DNA from: Pseudomonadota bacterium
GTDB taxonomy: Bacteria; Desulfobacterota; Desulfovibrionia; Desulfovibrionales; Desulfomicrobiaceae
Length of the DNA stretch: 64,000 bases
Assembly (NCBI GenBank): GCA_018902545.1
Contig: JAHIQM010000007.1
Span: 1-64,000, forward strand
Direction of reading: 5' to 3'
How positions within the stretch are numbered: position 1 is the stretch's first letter; each line of letters opens with the position of its first letter. Positions 1 to 8,902 of the stretch are shown one piece after another. The notes under the pieces were generated by a model, which saw only the letters and a list, made by a program, of their open reading frames with translations, searched no databases and had not been told where the DNA came from. Both the position numbers and the translations under genes were made by a program.

Positions 1-70
1 CCACCGGACTACGGTCAGCTTCACGCAGAATGCCGACCATCTGCTCTTCGGAAAATCGTCCCTTTTTCAT
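1..70 (-). CDS. IS3-family transposase OrfA, N-terminal fragment (cut by window edge)
   Basis: Translation from the ATG at 70 gives 23 residues beginning MKKGRFSEEQMVGILREAD. This is the characteristic N-terminus of IS3-family (IS407/IS911-like) OrfA proteins, which carry a helix-turn-helix DNA-binding domain and are normally joined to OrfB by programmed frameshifting. It is too short for the usual ORF size limits but easily recognised. The rest lies to the left of the window. Confidence 0.75.
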   Translation of the reverse strand, partial: MKKGRFSEEQMVGILREADRSPV

Positions 71-140
71 CAGTTCCCTCGTGGTTGAGGGAGAAACCTA
101 TCTCAAGTTTCGACTGGTCTGAAAAGAGCCGAGCAGGTCA
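1..140 (-). mobile_element. IS3-family insertion sequence, left end (element continues outside the window)
   Basis: The minus strand starts with TGACCTGC at 140-133. This is a plausible outer end, because IS3-family terminal repeats begin with TG. About 70 bases later comes the start of an OrfA-like protein. Only the 5' end of the element is in the window, so its second end and target duplication cannot be seen. It lies about 120 bp beyond the stop codon of the P-type ATPase and does not interrupt it. Confidence 0.65.
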
Positions 141-261
141 GCCTATGCTGGTGCTGTCAAAGCCGAGATGGCTAGGCAGGTTCTTGAGAAATGGCTTTGT
201 TTCCGTCATGGGAAATTCACTTTGCGTTGCATATGAAGAGCCGCAATATGTGGTTGCTTGA

Positions 262-3000
262 TCATGGAACTGCCTTCTTCTTTGCCGCAGCGGTCTGCCG
301 CACCACTTTCACCATTTCCAGGGCCAGCAGGGGAATGAAGCCCAGGCCGAGAATGATGAGCGTATCACTCAGCGACAGGTATGACGACTTCAGGAAACGG
401 CCAAAAGTCTCGTTATGCTGACTCCATATCTGCAAGCCAAAGGATATGGCGACCACGATGATCAGAGGGCGGTTCGAGAAAAAAGGAATGCGCCAGATCG
501 GTTTCGTCTCGCTGCGGGCACCGAAGGAGCGCAACAACTCGGCGAAGACCAGCACGGCGAAAGCGGCTGAACGGGCGCTTTCCGTGGTTCCAGTCTGCAA
601 TCCGTGGTAATACACCGCAAGGGCGACGCCCGCCGTCAGGAATCCTGTAAAAAACATGGAACGCAAGAACTTGACATCCGTGATGCGCTCCGAACGGGAC
701 CGCGGATTACGCGCCATCACATCCGAGTCGATGCGGTCGGTGGCCAGGCACAGCGCGGGCAGGCCATCCGTGACAAGATTGATCCACAGCAGGTGAATGG
801 GCAGGAGCGGCGCCGGGAGGCCCATGATCACACCTGCCAGCATGAGCAAGAGCTCCGCGCTGTTGCCTGCCAGCAAGTACTGGAGCGTCTTGCGGATGTT
901 GTCGTAGATGCCCCGGCCCTCTTCCACGGCGGCGACGATCGTGGCAAAATTGTCATCGGTGATGATCATGTCCGCCGCCTGCTTGGTGACCTCCGTTCCC
1001 GTCTTGCCCATGGCGATGCCGATGTCCGCGCCTTTGATGGCCGGGGCATCGTTCACCCCGTCTCCGGTCATGGCCACAATGTCGCCGTTGGCTTTCAAGG
1101 CGTGAACAATGCGCAGCTTGTGCGCGGCCGAGACGCGGGCATAGACGCAAGCCTGCACAGCCCGCTGCCGAAGTTCATCGTCGCTCATGGCGTCCAGTTC
1201 GACACCGGAGACTGCAATGTGGTCGCCCGAGGCGAGGCCCAGTTCCTGCGCGATTGCCGATGCGGTGTGCGGATGGTCGCCGGTGATCATCACCACCCGG
1301 ATGCCGGCGGCGTGGCATTTGGCCACGGCGTCCTTGGCCTCTTCACGCGGCGGATCGTACATTCCGGTCAAGCCGACGAACACGAGCTCGCGCTCCACGG
1401 TGTCCGCACCAAGGTTTGCTGACGAGACGCTGTCCAGGTCGCGGTAAGCCGAACCGAGCACACGCAAGGCCTGACTGGCCATGGCGTCATTTTGGGCCTC
1501 GATGCCCTGCCTGTCCTCATCCGTCATGGGCCGCACCCCGGCACTGGTGTAGATCTGCGTGCAAAGCGCAAGAAGCATGTCCGGAGCCCCGTTAATCAGG
1601 GCGCGCAGCCTCCCGTCCGGCATCCTGCGGATCACCGTGCTGCGTTTGCGGTCGGAGTCGAATGGAATCTCGTGCTCTTTCGGGAGCTCCCGCTCGATAC
1701 GATCCCGGTCGCCGCCGGCCTTGGCACCGGCCGAAAGCATCGCGCCTTCGGTGGGATCGCCAACGGTTTTCCACGCACCTTCCTCCTGAACGAGATGCGA
1801 ATTATTGCTGCCGAGGAGAACCGTCGCAAACTCGAGCAGCGGAGCCTTGTGCTGCTCATCCGGCGTGCGGCCTTCGATGAGCACCTCGCCGTCCGGCCCG
1901 TAGTCGTCACCGGTGACTTCATAGTTCTGGCCGGAAACATACAGCGCGCGCACGGTCATTTCTCCGGCCGTGAGGGTGCCGGTCTTGTCCGTGCAGATGA
2001 CCGTCGTCGAGCCCAGCGTCTCGACCGCGGGCAGCTTGCGCACCAGCGCGTTACGGCGGGACATGCGCAGCACGCCGAGCGCCAGCGCAACGGTGACCAC
2101 GGTCGGCAAACCTTCCGGCACGGCGGCCACGGCAAGGCTGACCGAGGTCATGATCAATTCATAGATATCCGTCCCGCGCAGCATCCCGAGCCCGAAAAGC
2201 AGCGCGACGATGCCAAGGGCCGCCCAGACCAGGATGTGGCCGACCGAATTAAGTTTCTTCTGCAGCGGTGTCCTTTCTTCGTCGGATTCCTGTTCAAGCA
2301 GCCCCGCGATGCGGCCCAGTTCGGTCCGCATCGCGGTGGCCACGATGACGGCCTGGCCGGTACCGGCCGCGACACTGGTCCCCATGAAGAGCATGTTTGT
2401 GCGATCGCCCAGGGGGACCTCGTGCTGTGCCAGCGCCTCGGGCTGTTTCATCACCCCGACCGATTCGCCGGTCAGCGCGGATTCAATGCACTTGAGCGAC
2501 GCCGCTTCCAAAAGCCGTGCATCGGCCGCGACCAGATCGCCCGCTTCCAGCGCGAGGATGTCCCCGGTCACGATTTCCGAGGCCAGGATCGACATGATGG
2601 CCCCATCTCGCCGCACCTTGGCATGCGGCGCGGTCATCTTTTTGAGGGCCGCGATGGACTTCTCCGCGTTGAACTCCTGATAGAAGCCGATGACGGCGTT
2701 CAAGACAACGATGGCGAAAATGGCGATGGCGTCCACAACTTCGCCCATCACGCCGGAAAGCACGCCGGCAGCGATGAGAATCCAGATGATGAAGTTTTTG
2801 AATTGATCGAGAAAAATCTGCAAGGTACTTATGGGTTTGCCTTCTTTCAACTCGTTCGGGCCGTTGGCCGCGAGCCGCGTCGCCGCCTCCGCCGCCGAAA
2901 GGCCGGTCGCTGCGGAATTTAAGTCCGCCAGCACCTCCTCGGAGGACAGGCTGTGCCAGGCTTTCTGCGGATGCTGTTCACCGACTTTTTGAGGGGTCAT
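262..3000 (-). CDS. Calcium-type (P2A) cation-transporting P-type ATPase
   Basis: A 912-residue integral membrane pump that uses ATP to move cations, probably Ca2+, out of the cytoplasm. It has an N-terminal cation-ATPase domain, TGES in the actuator domain, the phosphorylation motif CTDKTGTLT, and the hinge motif [10 protein letters not shown]. Membrane helix 4 has PEGLP, helix 5 NSAE and helix 6 NLVTDGLPA, the ion-site signatures of the SERCA/PMR1 group. The open frame runs on to 3390, but ATG 3000 is preceded by AAGGAG at good spacing and matches the family's usual start. It begins 34 bp after the type III PKS gene, so the two are probably cotranscribed. The metal has not been shown. Confidence 0.92.
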   Translation of the reverse strand: MTPQKVGEQHPQKAWHSLSSEEVLADLNSAATGLSAAEAATRLAANGPNELKEGKPISTLQIFLDQFKNFIIWILIAAGVLSGVMGEVVDAIAIFAIVVLNAVIGFYQEFNAEKSIAALKKMTAPHAKVRRDGAIMSILASEIVTGDILALEAGDLVAADARLLEAASLKCIESALTGESVGVMKQPEALAQHEVPLGDRTNMLFMGTSVAAGTGQAVIVATAMRTELGRIAGLLEQESDEERTPLQKKLNSVGHILVWAALGIVALLFGLGMLRGTDIYELIMTSVSLAVAAVPEGLPTVVTVALALGVLRMSRRNALVRKLPAVETLGSTTVICTDKTGTLTAGEMTVRALYVSGQNYEVTGDDYGPDGEVLIEGRTPDEQHKAPLLEFATVLLGSNNSHLVQEEGAWKTVGDPTEGAMLSAGAKAGGDRDRIERELPKEHEIPFDSDRKRSTVIRRMPDGRLRALINGAPDMLLALCTQIYTSAGVRPMTDEDRQGIEAQNDAMASQALRVLGSAYRDLDSVSSANLGADTVERELVFVGLTGMYDPPREEAKDAVAKCHAAGIRVVMITGDHPHTASAIAQELGLASGDHIAVSGVELDAMSDDELRQRAVQACVYARVSAAHKLRIVHALKANGDIVAMTGDGVNDAPAIKGADIGIAMGKTGTEVTKQAADMIITDDNFATIVAAVEEGRGIYDNIRKTLQYLLAGNSAELLLMLAGVIMGLPAPLLPIHLLWINLVTDGLPALCLATDRIDSDVMARNPRSRSERITDVKFLRSMFFTGFLTAGVALAVYYHGLQTGTTESARSAAFAVLVFAELLRSFGARSETKPIWRIPFFSNRPLIIVVAISFGLQIWSQHNETFGRFLKSSYLSLSDTLIILGLGFIPLLALEMVKVVRQTAAAKKKAVP

Positions 3001-3034
3001 CCCATAACTCCTTGGAATTTTGATCTCATGGCTC

Positions 3035-4120
3035 TCAGCAAACCTTTGAAGAGGCGCCAGTAAATTCGATGAGCCCCGCAAAGGCGGAGAAACCGACGCC
3101 AAACGCGAGGAGCATGCCCTTCTGGCCGGGCTTTGGAAGACCACTGTCGAGAAGTTGCCGCAGCACAAACAGAACCGTAGGCGACGACATGTTGCCGTAG
3201 TTTTGGAACACGTCGTAGGAAAAACGCAGATCCTCGCGGGAAAGCTCCAGCTCCTTGGAGACTTGGTCCAGCACCACCGTGCCGCCCGGATGCACCGCCC
3301 ACCAGTCGATGTCACTGGCCGAGAGGCCGTGCCAGGCCAGAAGCCGGGATGCCACCTCCTTGCCGGTGCGCGCCCCGATGATCGGCACACGCATGCTCAG
3401 GTGATTCCGCAAAAGGCCTCCTTCGGTCCGGTAACACAGCTCCGCGCGGTGTTTGGGAAACAGCCCGGTGGCAAAGTCCACCATGCGCGCCAGACCGCCC
3501 GGACGGTCATCAGGCAGGAGGTCGAGCACCGCTGCGGCGGCGCCGTCACCGAAGATGCAATTGCTCACCACCTGTTCCGGATCATGGCTGGGGAACATGG
3601 TGGCCGTGCAGACCTCCACCGCTATGCTCAGGACCGGGCCCTCCACGCTGCGCACCAGCATGCCCGCGGCGGATTCAAGATTCGGCAGGGCCGCGCCGCA
3701 CCCCATGCCCATCAGGTCCTGGAAACGGATGGAAGTCCGGAGCCCCAGATCCTGCGCGATATATGAGGACAGACCCGGGCAGAGGTAGCCGGTGCAGGTG
3801 TTGACGATCAGACCCGCGATCTCGCCGGGTTCGATGCCAGCCTCCGCAAGGGCGCGGTCCGCGGCAGCGACGGCCGTGGAGCGCCCGTAGGTGAGGAAGC
3901 GGCCCAGGAGTTTGTCGGGATTGGTTTCAAGAGCGTCCTCCGTGGTCTCCATTCCCAGATAGCGGCCCTTGATTTTCCCATCCAGAAGGATGCGGCGGTA
4001 CAGATCCTGTTCAGTCTGTTTTAAGGGATAGCGCGTGCTAAAAAACTCATAGGCCTCCTCTTGTGTCGCATAAAGGGGCGGCGTGGCCGTGCCCAGGCCC
4101 CTGAGGATGACGCTGTTCAT
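3035..4120 (-). CDS. Type III polyketide synthase (chalcone/stilbene synthase family)
   Basis: A 361-residue homodimeric-type ketosynthase that would extend an acyl-CoA starter with malonyl-CoA and cyclise the product. The catalytic triad is visible: Cys141 in GMGCGAALPN, His277 in WAVHPGG and Asn310 in NYGNMSSPT. Length and C-terminal GFGxGF-like segment (AFGVGFSAFAG) fit the family. Its ATG overlaps the stop of the methyltransferase gene by 4 bp, indicating translational coupling. Known bacterial relatives make alkylresorcinols, alkylpyrones or tetrahydroxynaphthalene. The starter and cyclisation type cannot be read from sequence alone. Confidence 0.92.
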   Translation of the reverse strand: MNSVILRGLGTATPPLYATQEEAYEFFSTRYPLKQTEQDLYRRILLDGKIKGRYLGMETTEDALETNPDKLLGRFLTYGRSTAVAAADRALAEAGIEPGEIAGLIVNTCTGYLCPGLSSYIAQDLGLRTSIRFQDLMGMGCGAALPNLESAAGMLVRSVEGPVLSIAVEVCTATMFPSHDPEQVVSNCIFGDGAAAAVLDLLPDDRPGGLARMVDFATGLFPKHRAELCYRTEGGLLRNHLSMRVPIIGARTGKEVASRLLAWHGLSASDIDWWAVHPGGTVVLDQVSKELELSREDLRFSYDVFQNYGNMSSPTVLFVLRQLLDSGLPKPGQKGMLLAFGVGFSAFAGLIEFTGASSKVC

Positions 4121-4869
4121 ACGTGTTCTCCCTGATTGTATCGAATGATGGCGGCAACCCGAAACCAGCGGGCCGGAGCCACCGAAACCGTGACCCCGTC
4201 GAGTTGCTGCAATAAAGCCCTGAGTTCAGGGATCTTGAAACCGCGTCGAATGGAAAGCAGGGCGTCATGACGGACTCCGGCCGACATGCCGGTCCCCGTC
4301 AGCAACAGCCGCGCCCCGAAGTCCGCCAGCCGGGAACGCCGCAGGTCGTTGATCAGCACGCTGCCGCGCACGAAACCTCGCAGCCGCCGCAGCAGCGCGA
4401 GGATGTGCTCATCGCTGAAATGATGAACGCACATGGAGGCCACGGCGCAATCATACGGTCCTGCAGGGTGATGGCTGAAGACGTCTTCCTGCAGCAACCG
4501 CACCGCCGGGTCGCCTGCTTTTGCGAGCTGTCCGCGTGCAATATCCGTCGCATGATCAGCCATTTCCAAGCACGTGAAATGCATGGGAATGCCGTTCAGC
4601 CGCGCCCACCGGCTCACCGCGAGCGGGATGTCACAGCTGCCCGAGCCGATGTCGAGCACCCGTAGTGGGGCCACGTCATGATGCCCCGCCGTTTCGGCGT
4701 GCAGGAAACGCCGCACGACCCGAATGCCGCCGAAGCAGCCATTGACCAGCTCCATGAATCGGTAGCTTGCGGCTGCCAGTTCAGGGTCACAGTCCGGCCG
4801 ATCCAGAAATTCTTGCGCCGTTGCGCGGGAATCAAACACCCCAGAGCCCTCCCGTTGCCATGGCATCAT
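4117..4869 (-). CDS. SAM-dependent class I methyltransferase
   Basis: A 250-residue Rossmann-fold methyltransferase. Motif I is VLDIGSGSCDIPL (near residues 74-86), followed by an acidic residue in TCLEMAD and motif IV-like DCAVASMCVHHF. In its operon, between a U32 protein and a type III PKS, it most likely methylates the polyketide product on carbon or oxygen, as methyltransferases do next to alkylresorcinol or quinone synthases. Its start overlaps the upstream gene by 38 bp and its stop overlaps the PKS start by 4 bp. ATG 4866 is an equally possible start. Confidence 0.85.
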   Translation of the reverse strand: MMPWQREGSGVFDSRATAQEFLDRPDCDPELAAASYRFMELVNGCFGGIRVVRRFLHAETAGHHDVAPLRVLDIGSGSCDIPLAVSRWARLNGIPMHFTCLEMADHATDIARGQLAKAGDPAVRLLQEDVFSHHPAGPYDCAVASMCVHHFSDEHILALLRRLRGFVRGSVLINDLRRSRLADFGARLLLTGTGMSAGVRHDALLSIRRGFKIPELRALLQQLDGVTVSVAPARWFRVAAIIRYNQGEHV

Positions 4870-6070
4870 CCATCTCTTCGTATTTTTTTAGCACTTCGGC
4901 CCGGTAGCCGGGCGAAATCGAAACGGCCTGCGCGGCAATCCCCTCGCAATAGCCACACGTCCGGCAGTCCAGGGAGGCGCAGTCCCGAGCGCGAAAACCG
5001 TCCAGAAACGTATCCGGAATTTGCGATGCGTCTATACGGATCGGGCTCTGGGCCAGCGGCGAGAGCCAGCCTTGCAGCCGCGCCAGATCGGTCAGGGGTT
5101 TGAGCCGCAGCGGGCTGACCTGCCTCGGTTTCCAGAAATTCCGCAGCATCCAGCGAGACTCCTTGCGGACCGGTTCCTTGAAACCATACGAGAGCAGCAG
5201 CTCGGCCAGATTCCCTTCGAAGCGCCGCTCGCTGTAGGCTTTGACGCGCCGCAGCAGCTGCGCCGATGGAATCCCGCGTTCCAGAAGTTTGAATGTCGTA
5301 TATCCCATTGCTTCATAAACGGCGAGATCTTCCGGCCTAATCCAGGCCGATTTGATAAATTGCGACGGGTCCGAAAGACGCGTGCGCGAGCAGCGCATCA
5401 GGCAATAATCGATGAATAGCGTGCCGGTGTCGTCTGAGGCGTGGGCGAAACCGTTCTGATGATAGCTTTGCAACGGGCAGTTCAGGAGGCAACTGTGGTT
5501 CGCGATCAGTTCCAGTTCGCAACCGACCGCCTCCCGGATGGCCGCAAGACGCGGGAAATTCCGGTTAATCGAAAAGCTCTCCAGAACAATGGCGTCCGCC
5601 CCCAGATCCTCCCAGAAACGGGCGCGCCGGGGCGTATCCACCTGGGCATAAATCCCGACCCGCACCCGGAACTCGGGAAAACGGCGTTTGACCAATTCCA
5701 GCAAAAACGGGGTGGATACGGTCACCCTGCGCACACCCAGATCAGCCAGAGTGGTCAAGAGGGCTGTGACCCGTTTCTGCCAGGGGCGGGTCCATTCACT
5801 GTTGCCAAAACAGGCGCCGTTCAGAAGATAATTGAAGGCAATGCCCTGCTCACCGAGCAGGCTGACATAATGCCGCAAATTTGCTTCGGAGAGCGGCGTA
5901 GCCAGATAGCGGGGGCGTCCGCCACTGATACCGTCGCCAGGTAGCTTGCCGTACACTTCATCAACCGGGTACGCCTTGAGCGCCGGAACCAGTTCCGGAT
6001 CGTAATTCGCCGCCAGTGAAAATTTCGTTGCGGAGGGGGCGCGGCTGGAACCGGTCGGCTCGGTCGGCAT
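4832..6070 (-). CDS. U32-family (UbiU/UbiV-like) iron-sulfur protein with extra C-terminal cysteine cluster
   Basis: A 412-residue protein of the U32 'peptidase' family. Several members are not peptidases: UbiU/UbiV and RlhA carry [4Fe-4S] clusters or act in oxygen-independent hydroxylation. Cysteines lie at 87 (NGACFGN), 194 and 198 (HSCLLNCPL), and 223 and 227 (DYCLMRC), a layout suited to a cluster. A second group, C364-x4-C369-x2-C372-x2-C375, sits near the C-terminus. ATG 6070 is chosen over TTG 6079 because AAGGAGG lies 10 bp upstream of it. It is the first gene of the methyltransferase/type III PKS operon, suggesting modification of an aromatic polyketide. Confidence 0.8.
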   Translation of the reverse strand: MPTEPTGSSRAPSATKFSLAANYDPELVPALKAYPVDEVYGKLPGDGISGGRPRYLATPLSEANLRHYVSLLGEQGIAFNYLLNGACFGNSEWTRPWQKRVTALLTTLADLGVRRVTVSTPFLLELVKRRFPEFRVRVGIYAQVDTPRRARFWEDLGADAIVLESFSINRNFPRLAAIREAVGCELELIANHSCLLNCPLQSYHQNGFAHASDDTGTLFIDYCLMRCSRTRLSDPSQFIKSAWIRPEDLAVYEAMGYTTFKLLERGIPSAQLLRRVKAYSERRFEGNLAELLLSYGFKEPVRKESRWMLRNFWKPRQVSPLRLKPLTDLARLQGWLSPLAQSPIRIDASQIPDTFLDGFRARDCASLDCRTCGYCEGIAAQAVSISPGYRAEVLKKYEEMDDAMATGGLWGV

Positions 6071-6109
6071 TCGGATCAAGCCTCCTTTTTGAGTTTCATA
6101 GATTTTGTC

Positions 6110-6337
6110 TCACTTCTTCCAATTTTGGTTTTTGCCAGACAGATCAATCCATCCCTCGATGAATCTGGACAGCTCTTCCCCGTGTTTCTCACGCATCTGA
6201 TATTCCAGATGCCTTGGGCGTAGCTGAAAGATGAAACCATAAAGAGAAAAGCTGTGAGAAAATTCCAAATATATTACACCTTCTTTTCGCTTTACCGTAA
6301 CGAGAAGAGCAACAAGCGTTCCAAGCAGCCCTAACAT
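6110..6337 (-). CDS. Small hypothetical protein with N-terminal hydrophobic segment
   Basis: A possible 75-residue protein starting MLGLLGTLVALLVTV, a likely membrane helix, followed by a charged tail. It is not a recognised family. It lies 39 bp upstream of the U32 gene on the same strand in AT-richer DNA than its neighbours. No strong ribosome-binding site or homology supports it. It could be a leader peptide or chance ORF. Confidence 0.3.
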   Translation of the reverse strand: MLGLLGTLVALLVTVKRKEGVIYLEFSHSFSLYGFIFQLRPRHLEYQMREKHGEELSRFIEGWIDLSGKNQNWKK

Positions 6338-6551
6338 ATTTACTTTCTAATTTACTGAATTCATAATCAGATATAATCTTAAAAGCTGTTTGGAAATAAA
6401 TCCGTCACCAAAAACCGTCATATTTGCCGGTGGCGTCATTAATGCCCATCGGTGGCGTTATGAGGCAAGCCCCTTGTCTCTTGCTTGCCTGCGTGAACAA
6501 AAGTCAAAGGCAGACTTGACCCCTTTTGCGGCGTGCGCGATCCATGCGCAC

Positions 6552-7787
6552 TCACGTGTTTTTAAAACCGTGGTCCATCGCAGCAAACGTCCTCCGTAAC
6601 AGCGCCGTGCTCTTGGTGCTGACACCGGCCGCATGGGCCCACTCGGTCCACTTGCTGGCAGCCTCCCGGACCTGATCACACAGCTCCGACATATCCTTGT
6701 CCGTAAGCCCGATCTTGCGCCCCAGGGCAAAAACCTCCTCCCGTCCCGGATTTCTGCCTTCGCCCAGCACGGTCATGGAGTGCTCGCCGCCCGGCCCGGG
6801 GGCATAGGTCAAATCATAGGCAGGAGCCAGTCGCCACGCGCCCTCGTCATCCATCAGGAACGAGGCGTTCTTGACGTGGTCGTCGCGGTTGTGAGTCAGG
6901 ACATTAAAGACCATGCGCCTGAATCCCTGCAACAGATCCTGATGATTTCGGGTCAGGATGCGGATGACCTTGAAAAAATCCTCATAGTCACAGGATGGGA
7001 TGCGGAAATTGGAATGGATCAGATTGCCGAGGGTGTGCACATGCAGACGGCGGCCGCCAGCGCGGTCAAAACGTTTCACGCCGAAGAACAGTTCATCTGC
7101 GGCTCGGAAGAGCCGGGATTCGGTCATGGTGATGCCTGCCGCTTCGGCCATGCGCGCATAGGCGTATTCGACGGGGCCGGCATCCGGAAAATCGTTCTGC
7201 CCGGAAAACTTGATCATCCAGTGCTCAAAACCTGCGGGAATCTCACCCTCTCCCGAAACAAGGCTGTCGCCGCGCACCCCGACCAGCACCTTGGGCCGAG
7301 CGCCGCCCGGACTGCCCCCTGCGCGCTGCAGAAGCGGCAGCACCGTTTCGACGGTGCCTGACAGGAGCTGACGGGATTCGTGCGCCAGTTGACGCAGATC
7401 GAAAATCCGCTCCGCGCCCTCATCCCTGTTCATGGCCGGTTCGTATACCAGTGCGCCCATGGTATCGGAACCCAAATACGCCAGCCTGTCCAGAATGCTG
7501 ACCTGCTGGAGATCAAGCCCGGCCCGTCGGAAAACGCGGTCCATGAGCAAGAGGCCCCATCCATCGGGAAGGGAGTCATCGAAAAGGCCAAAAATCGGTC
7601 CGAAAGCGCGGTCCGTATGTTCGCACAGCCCTGGCTCCGGCGGCAGCTTGAACGGCGAAAGCCACAGAGGATTGCGCAGAAACTGCTGATCGTACTCGAA
7701 AAAAATGCTCCCGCCCGTGTCCGCGAGTCGCCCGACCATGACGCGGCGCTTTGCATCGTGCTGCAAGAGAACGCTGAGTTTCTTCAT
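6552..7787 (-). CDS. hipA: HipA-family serine/threonine kinase (toxin of a HipBA-type pair)
   Basis: A 411-residue HipA-like kinase. The N-terminal HipA domain includes FGLFDDSLPDGWGLLLMDR. The kinase core has WMIKFSG, followed by a catalytic loop NVLTHNRDDHVKNASFL and the metal-binding segment LAPAYDLTYAPG. In characterised systems HipA phosphorylates an aminoacyl-tRNA synthetase to trigger growth arrest. This divergent member could act on another target. ATG 7787 is chosen because it overlaps the hipB stop by 4 bp. The frame stays open further upstream, but that part overlaps hipB. Confidence 0.88.
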   Translation of the reverse strand: MKKLSVLLQHDAKRRVMVGRLADTGGSIFFEYDQQFLRNPLWLSPFKLPPEPGLCEHTDRAFGPIFGLFDDSLPDGWGLLLMDRVFRRAGLDLQQVSILDRLAYLGSDTMGALVYEPAMNRDEGAERIFDLRQLAHESRQLLSGTVETVLPLLQRAGGSPGGARPKVLVGVRGDSLVSGEGEIPAGFEHWMIKFSGQNDFPDAGPVEYAYARMAEAAGITMTESRLFRAADELFFGVKRFDRAGGRRLHVHTLGNLIHSNFRIPSCDYEDFFKVIRILTRNHQDLLQGFRRMVFNVLTHNRDDHVKNASFLMDDEGAWRLAPAYDLTYAPGPGGEHSMTVLGEGRNPGREEVFALGRKIGLTDKDMSELCDQVREAASKWTEWAHAAGVSTKSTALLRRTFAAMDHGFKNT

Positions 7788-8086
7788 AGGCTGCCCCGCT
7801 TTGGCCTGCGCTCCTGCCTGCGTTCCAAATCTTCCATGGACGCGGCCGGAGGGGGAATGAAGAGCCCAGCCACGTCGTCGAGCCGGCCGAGGCAAAAGGC
7901 AAGCTTCAGCAAGCTGTCCAGGGAAATCTGACCGGTCTGCTCAAAACGCTTCAGCGAAGCCTCGCTCACGCCGGAACGCAGTGCCAGGGTGGAACGCTTC
8001 CATTTGCGGGACAGGCGAACCTCTTTGAGCCGCTGCGCCAGAAGTCGGGAGACGTCTTCGGGTGTATAGAGAGAAAATGGGTGCAT
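7784..8086 (-). CDS. hipB: HipB-like HTH antitoxin/autorepressor
   Basis: A 100-residue Xre-type helix-turn-helix protein. The HTH spans roughly residues 18-70 (KRSTLALRSGVSEASLKRFE is the core). HipB proteins neutralise HipA and repress their own operon. The stop overlaps hipA's start, the usual antitoxin-first order. Two inverted AT-rich repeats directly upstream (8090-8102 and 8131-8144) are candidate operators. Confidence 0.85.
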   Translation of the reverse strand: MHPFSLYTPEDVSRLLAQRLKEVRLSRKWKRSTLALRSGVSEASLKRFEQTGQISLDSLLKLAFCLGRLDDVAGLFIPPPAASMEDLERRQERRPKRGSL

Positions 8087-8089
8087 AAT

Positions 8090-8144
8090 GATAAAATATG
8101 CCCTCTAAAAAGATATTACAGTCCTTAATAGGCTATATTTTATC
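8090..8144. promoter_or_regulatory. Inverted repeats upstream of hipBA, candidate HipB operators
   Basis: GATAAAATAT followed by GCC (8090-8102) and GGC-T-ATATTTTATC (8131-8144) are inverted copies of one another with about 28 bp between arms. They start 4 bp upstream of the hipB start codon. HipB proteins typically bind several inverted repeats in their own promoter, so autorepression is the likely role. This is inferred from position and symmetry. Confidence 0.55.
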
Positions 8145-8207
8145 TCTTGTCGAGCAGAGCAGGAAAAGACTCAGACCAGGCTATGAGCAGTTCGCACGCA
8201 CGCCGAC

Positions 8208-8891
8208 CTAAAGCCGGATCTCCCCGTCCGCCAGTTCCTGTAGCTTCTCCGGATTAAGCAGGCTGATTTCCTTGCCCTGGACTTCGATGAGGCCCTCCTG
8301 GCTGAGCTTGCCGAGCACGCGCGAGAGGGTTTCCTGGGAGGTGCCGAGGATGTTGGAGAGCACGCCTTTGGTCACGCTGAGCTTGACCCGCGCGGAGACG
8401 GGCTTGAGGGATTGCTGGTGCAGCAGATATGCGGCCAGGCGCTGCGGAATCTCTTTCAAGGACAGGTTTTCGATCAGGATCGTGAACTCGCGCAGCCGCC
8501 GCGACAGCACGGCCAGCATGTTCATGGCCAGGGACGGGCTCTCGCGGTACAGTTCGATAAGTTTTTGGCGGGGAAAGAAATAAAGGGTCGATTTGCTGAG
8601 GGCCTGGGCATTGGCCGGATAGTTCAGTCCGGCAAAGACCGGAACTTCGCCCAAAGGATCCCCTGGCCCCAGGATGTGCAGAATCTGCTCCCGGCCATCA
8701 AAAGACATCTTGAAGACCTTTACCTGGCCGGAAACCACGACGTAAAATCCGAGCCCCTCCTTGCCCTCGCTAAAGAGCAGATCTCCCTTGTCATATTCAC
8801 GGGGTTCGCTGATGCGCGCCAGCTGCGCGAGTTCCTCCGGACCCAGCCCCTTGAAAAGGGTACTTTGGCCCATGGCGGTCGTAAAATCCAT
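8208..8891 (-). CDS. Crp/Fnr-family transcriptional regulator
   Basis: A 227-residue regulator with an N-terminal cyclic-nucleotide-binding-like beta-barrel (GDLLFSEGKEGLGFYVVVSG; GDPLGEVPVFAG), a long dimer helix, and a C-terminal winged helix whose recognition region is NILGTSQETLSRVLGKL. There is no N-terminal cysteine cluster, so it is not an oxygen-sensing FNR. The ligand could be heme, a nucleotide or a small molecule; HcpR/Dnr-like regulators of sulfate reducers have this shape. It lies 11 bp downstream of a methyltransferase gene, probably in one transcript. Confidence 0.9.
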   Translation of the reverse strand: MDFTTAMGQSTLFKGLGPEELAQLARISEPREYDKGDLLFSEGKEGLGFYVVVSGQVKVFKMSFDGREQILHILGPGDPLGEVPVFAGLNYPANAQALSKSTLYFFPRQKLIELYRESPSLAMNMLAVLSRRLREFTILIENLSLKEIPQRLAAYLLHQQSLKPVSARVKLSVTKGVLSNILGTSQETLSRVLGKLSQEGLIEVQGKEISLLNPEKLQELADGEIRL

Positions 8892-8902
8892 GCAATGTAT
8901 CC

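Noticed and set aside
604-2922. Long plus-strand open frames (272 and 476 codons) opposite the P-type ATPase
   Set aside because: They are antisense to a complete, motif-rich ATPase gene, and their Arg/His/Gly-rich composition is typical of shadow frames in GC-rich DNA.
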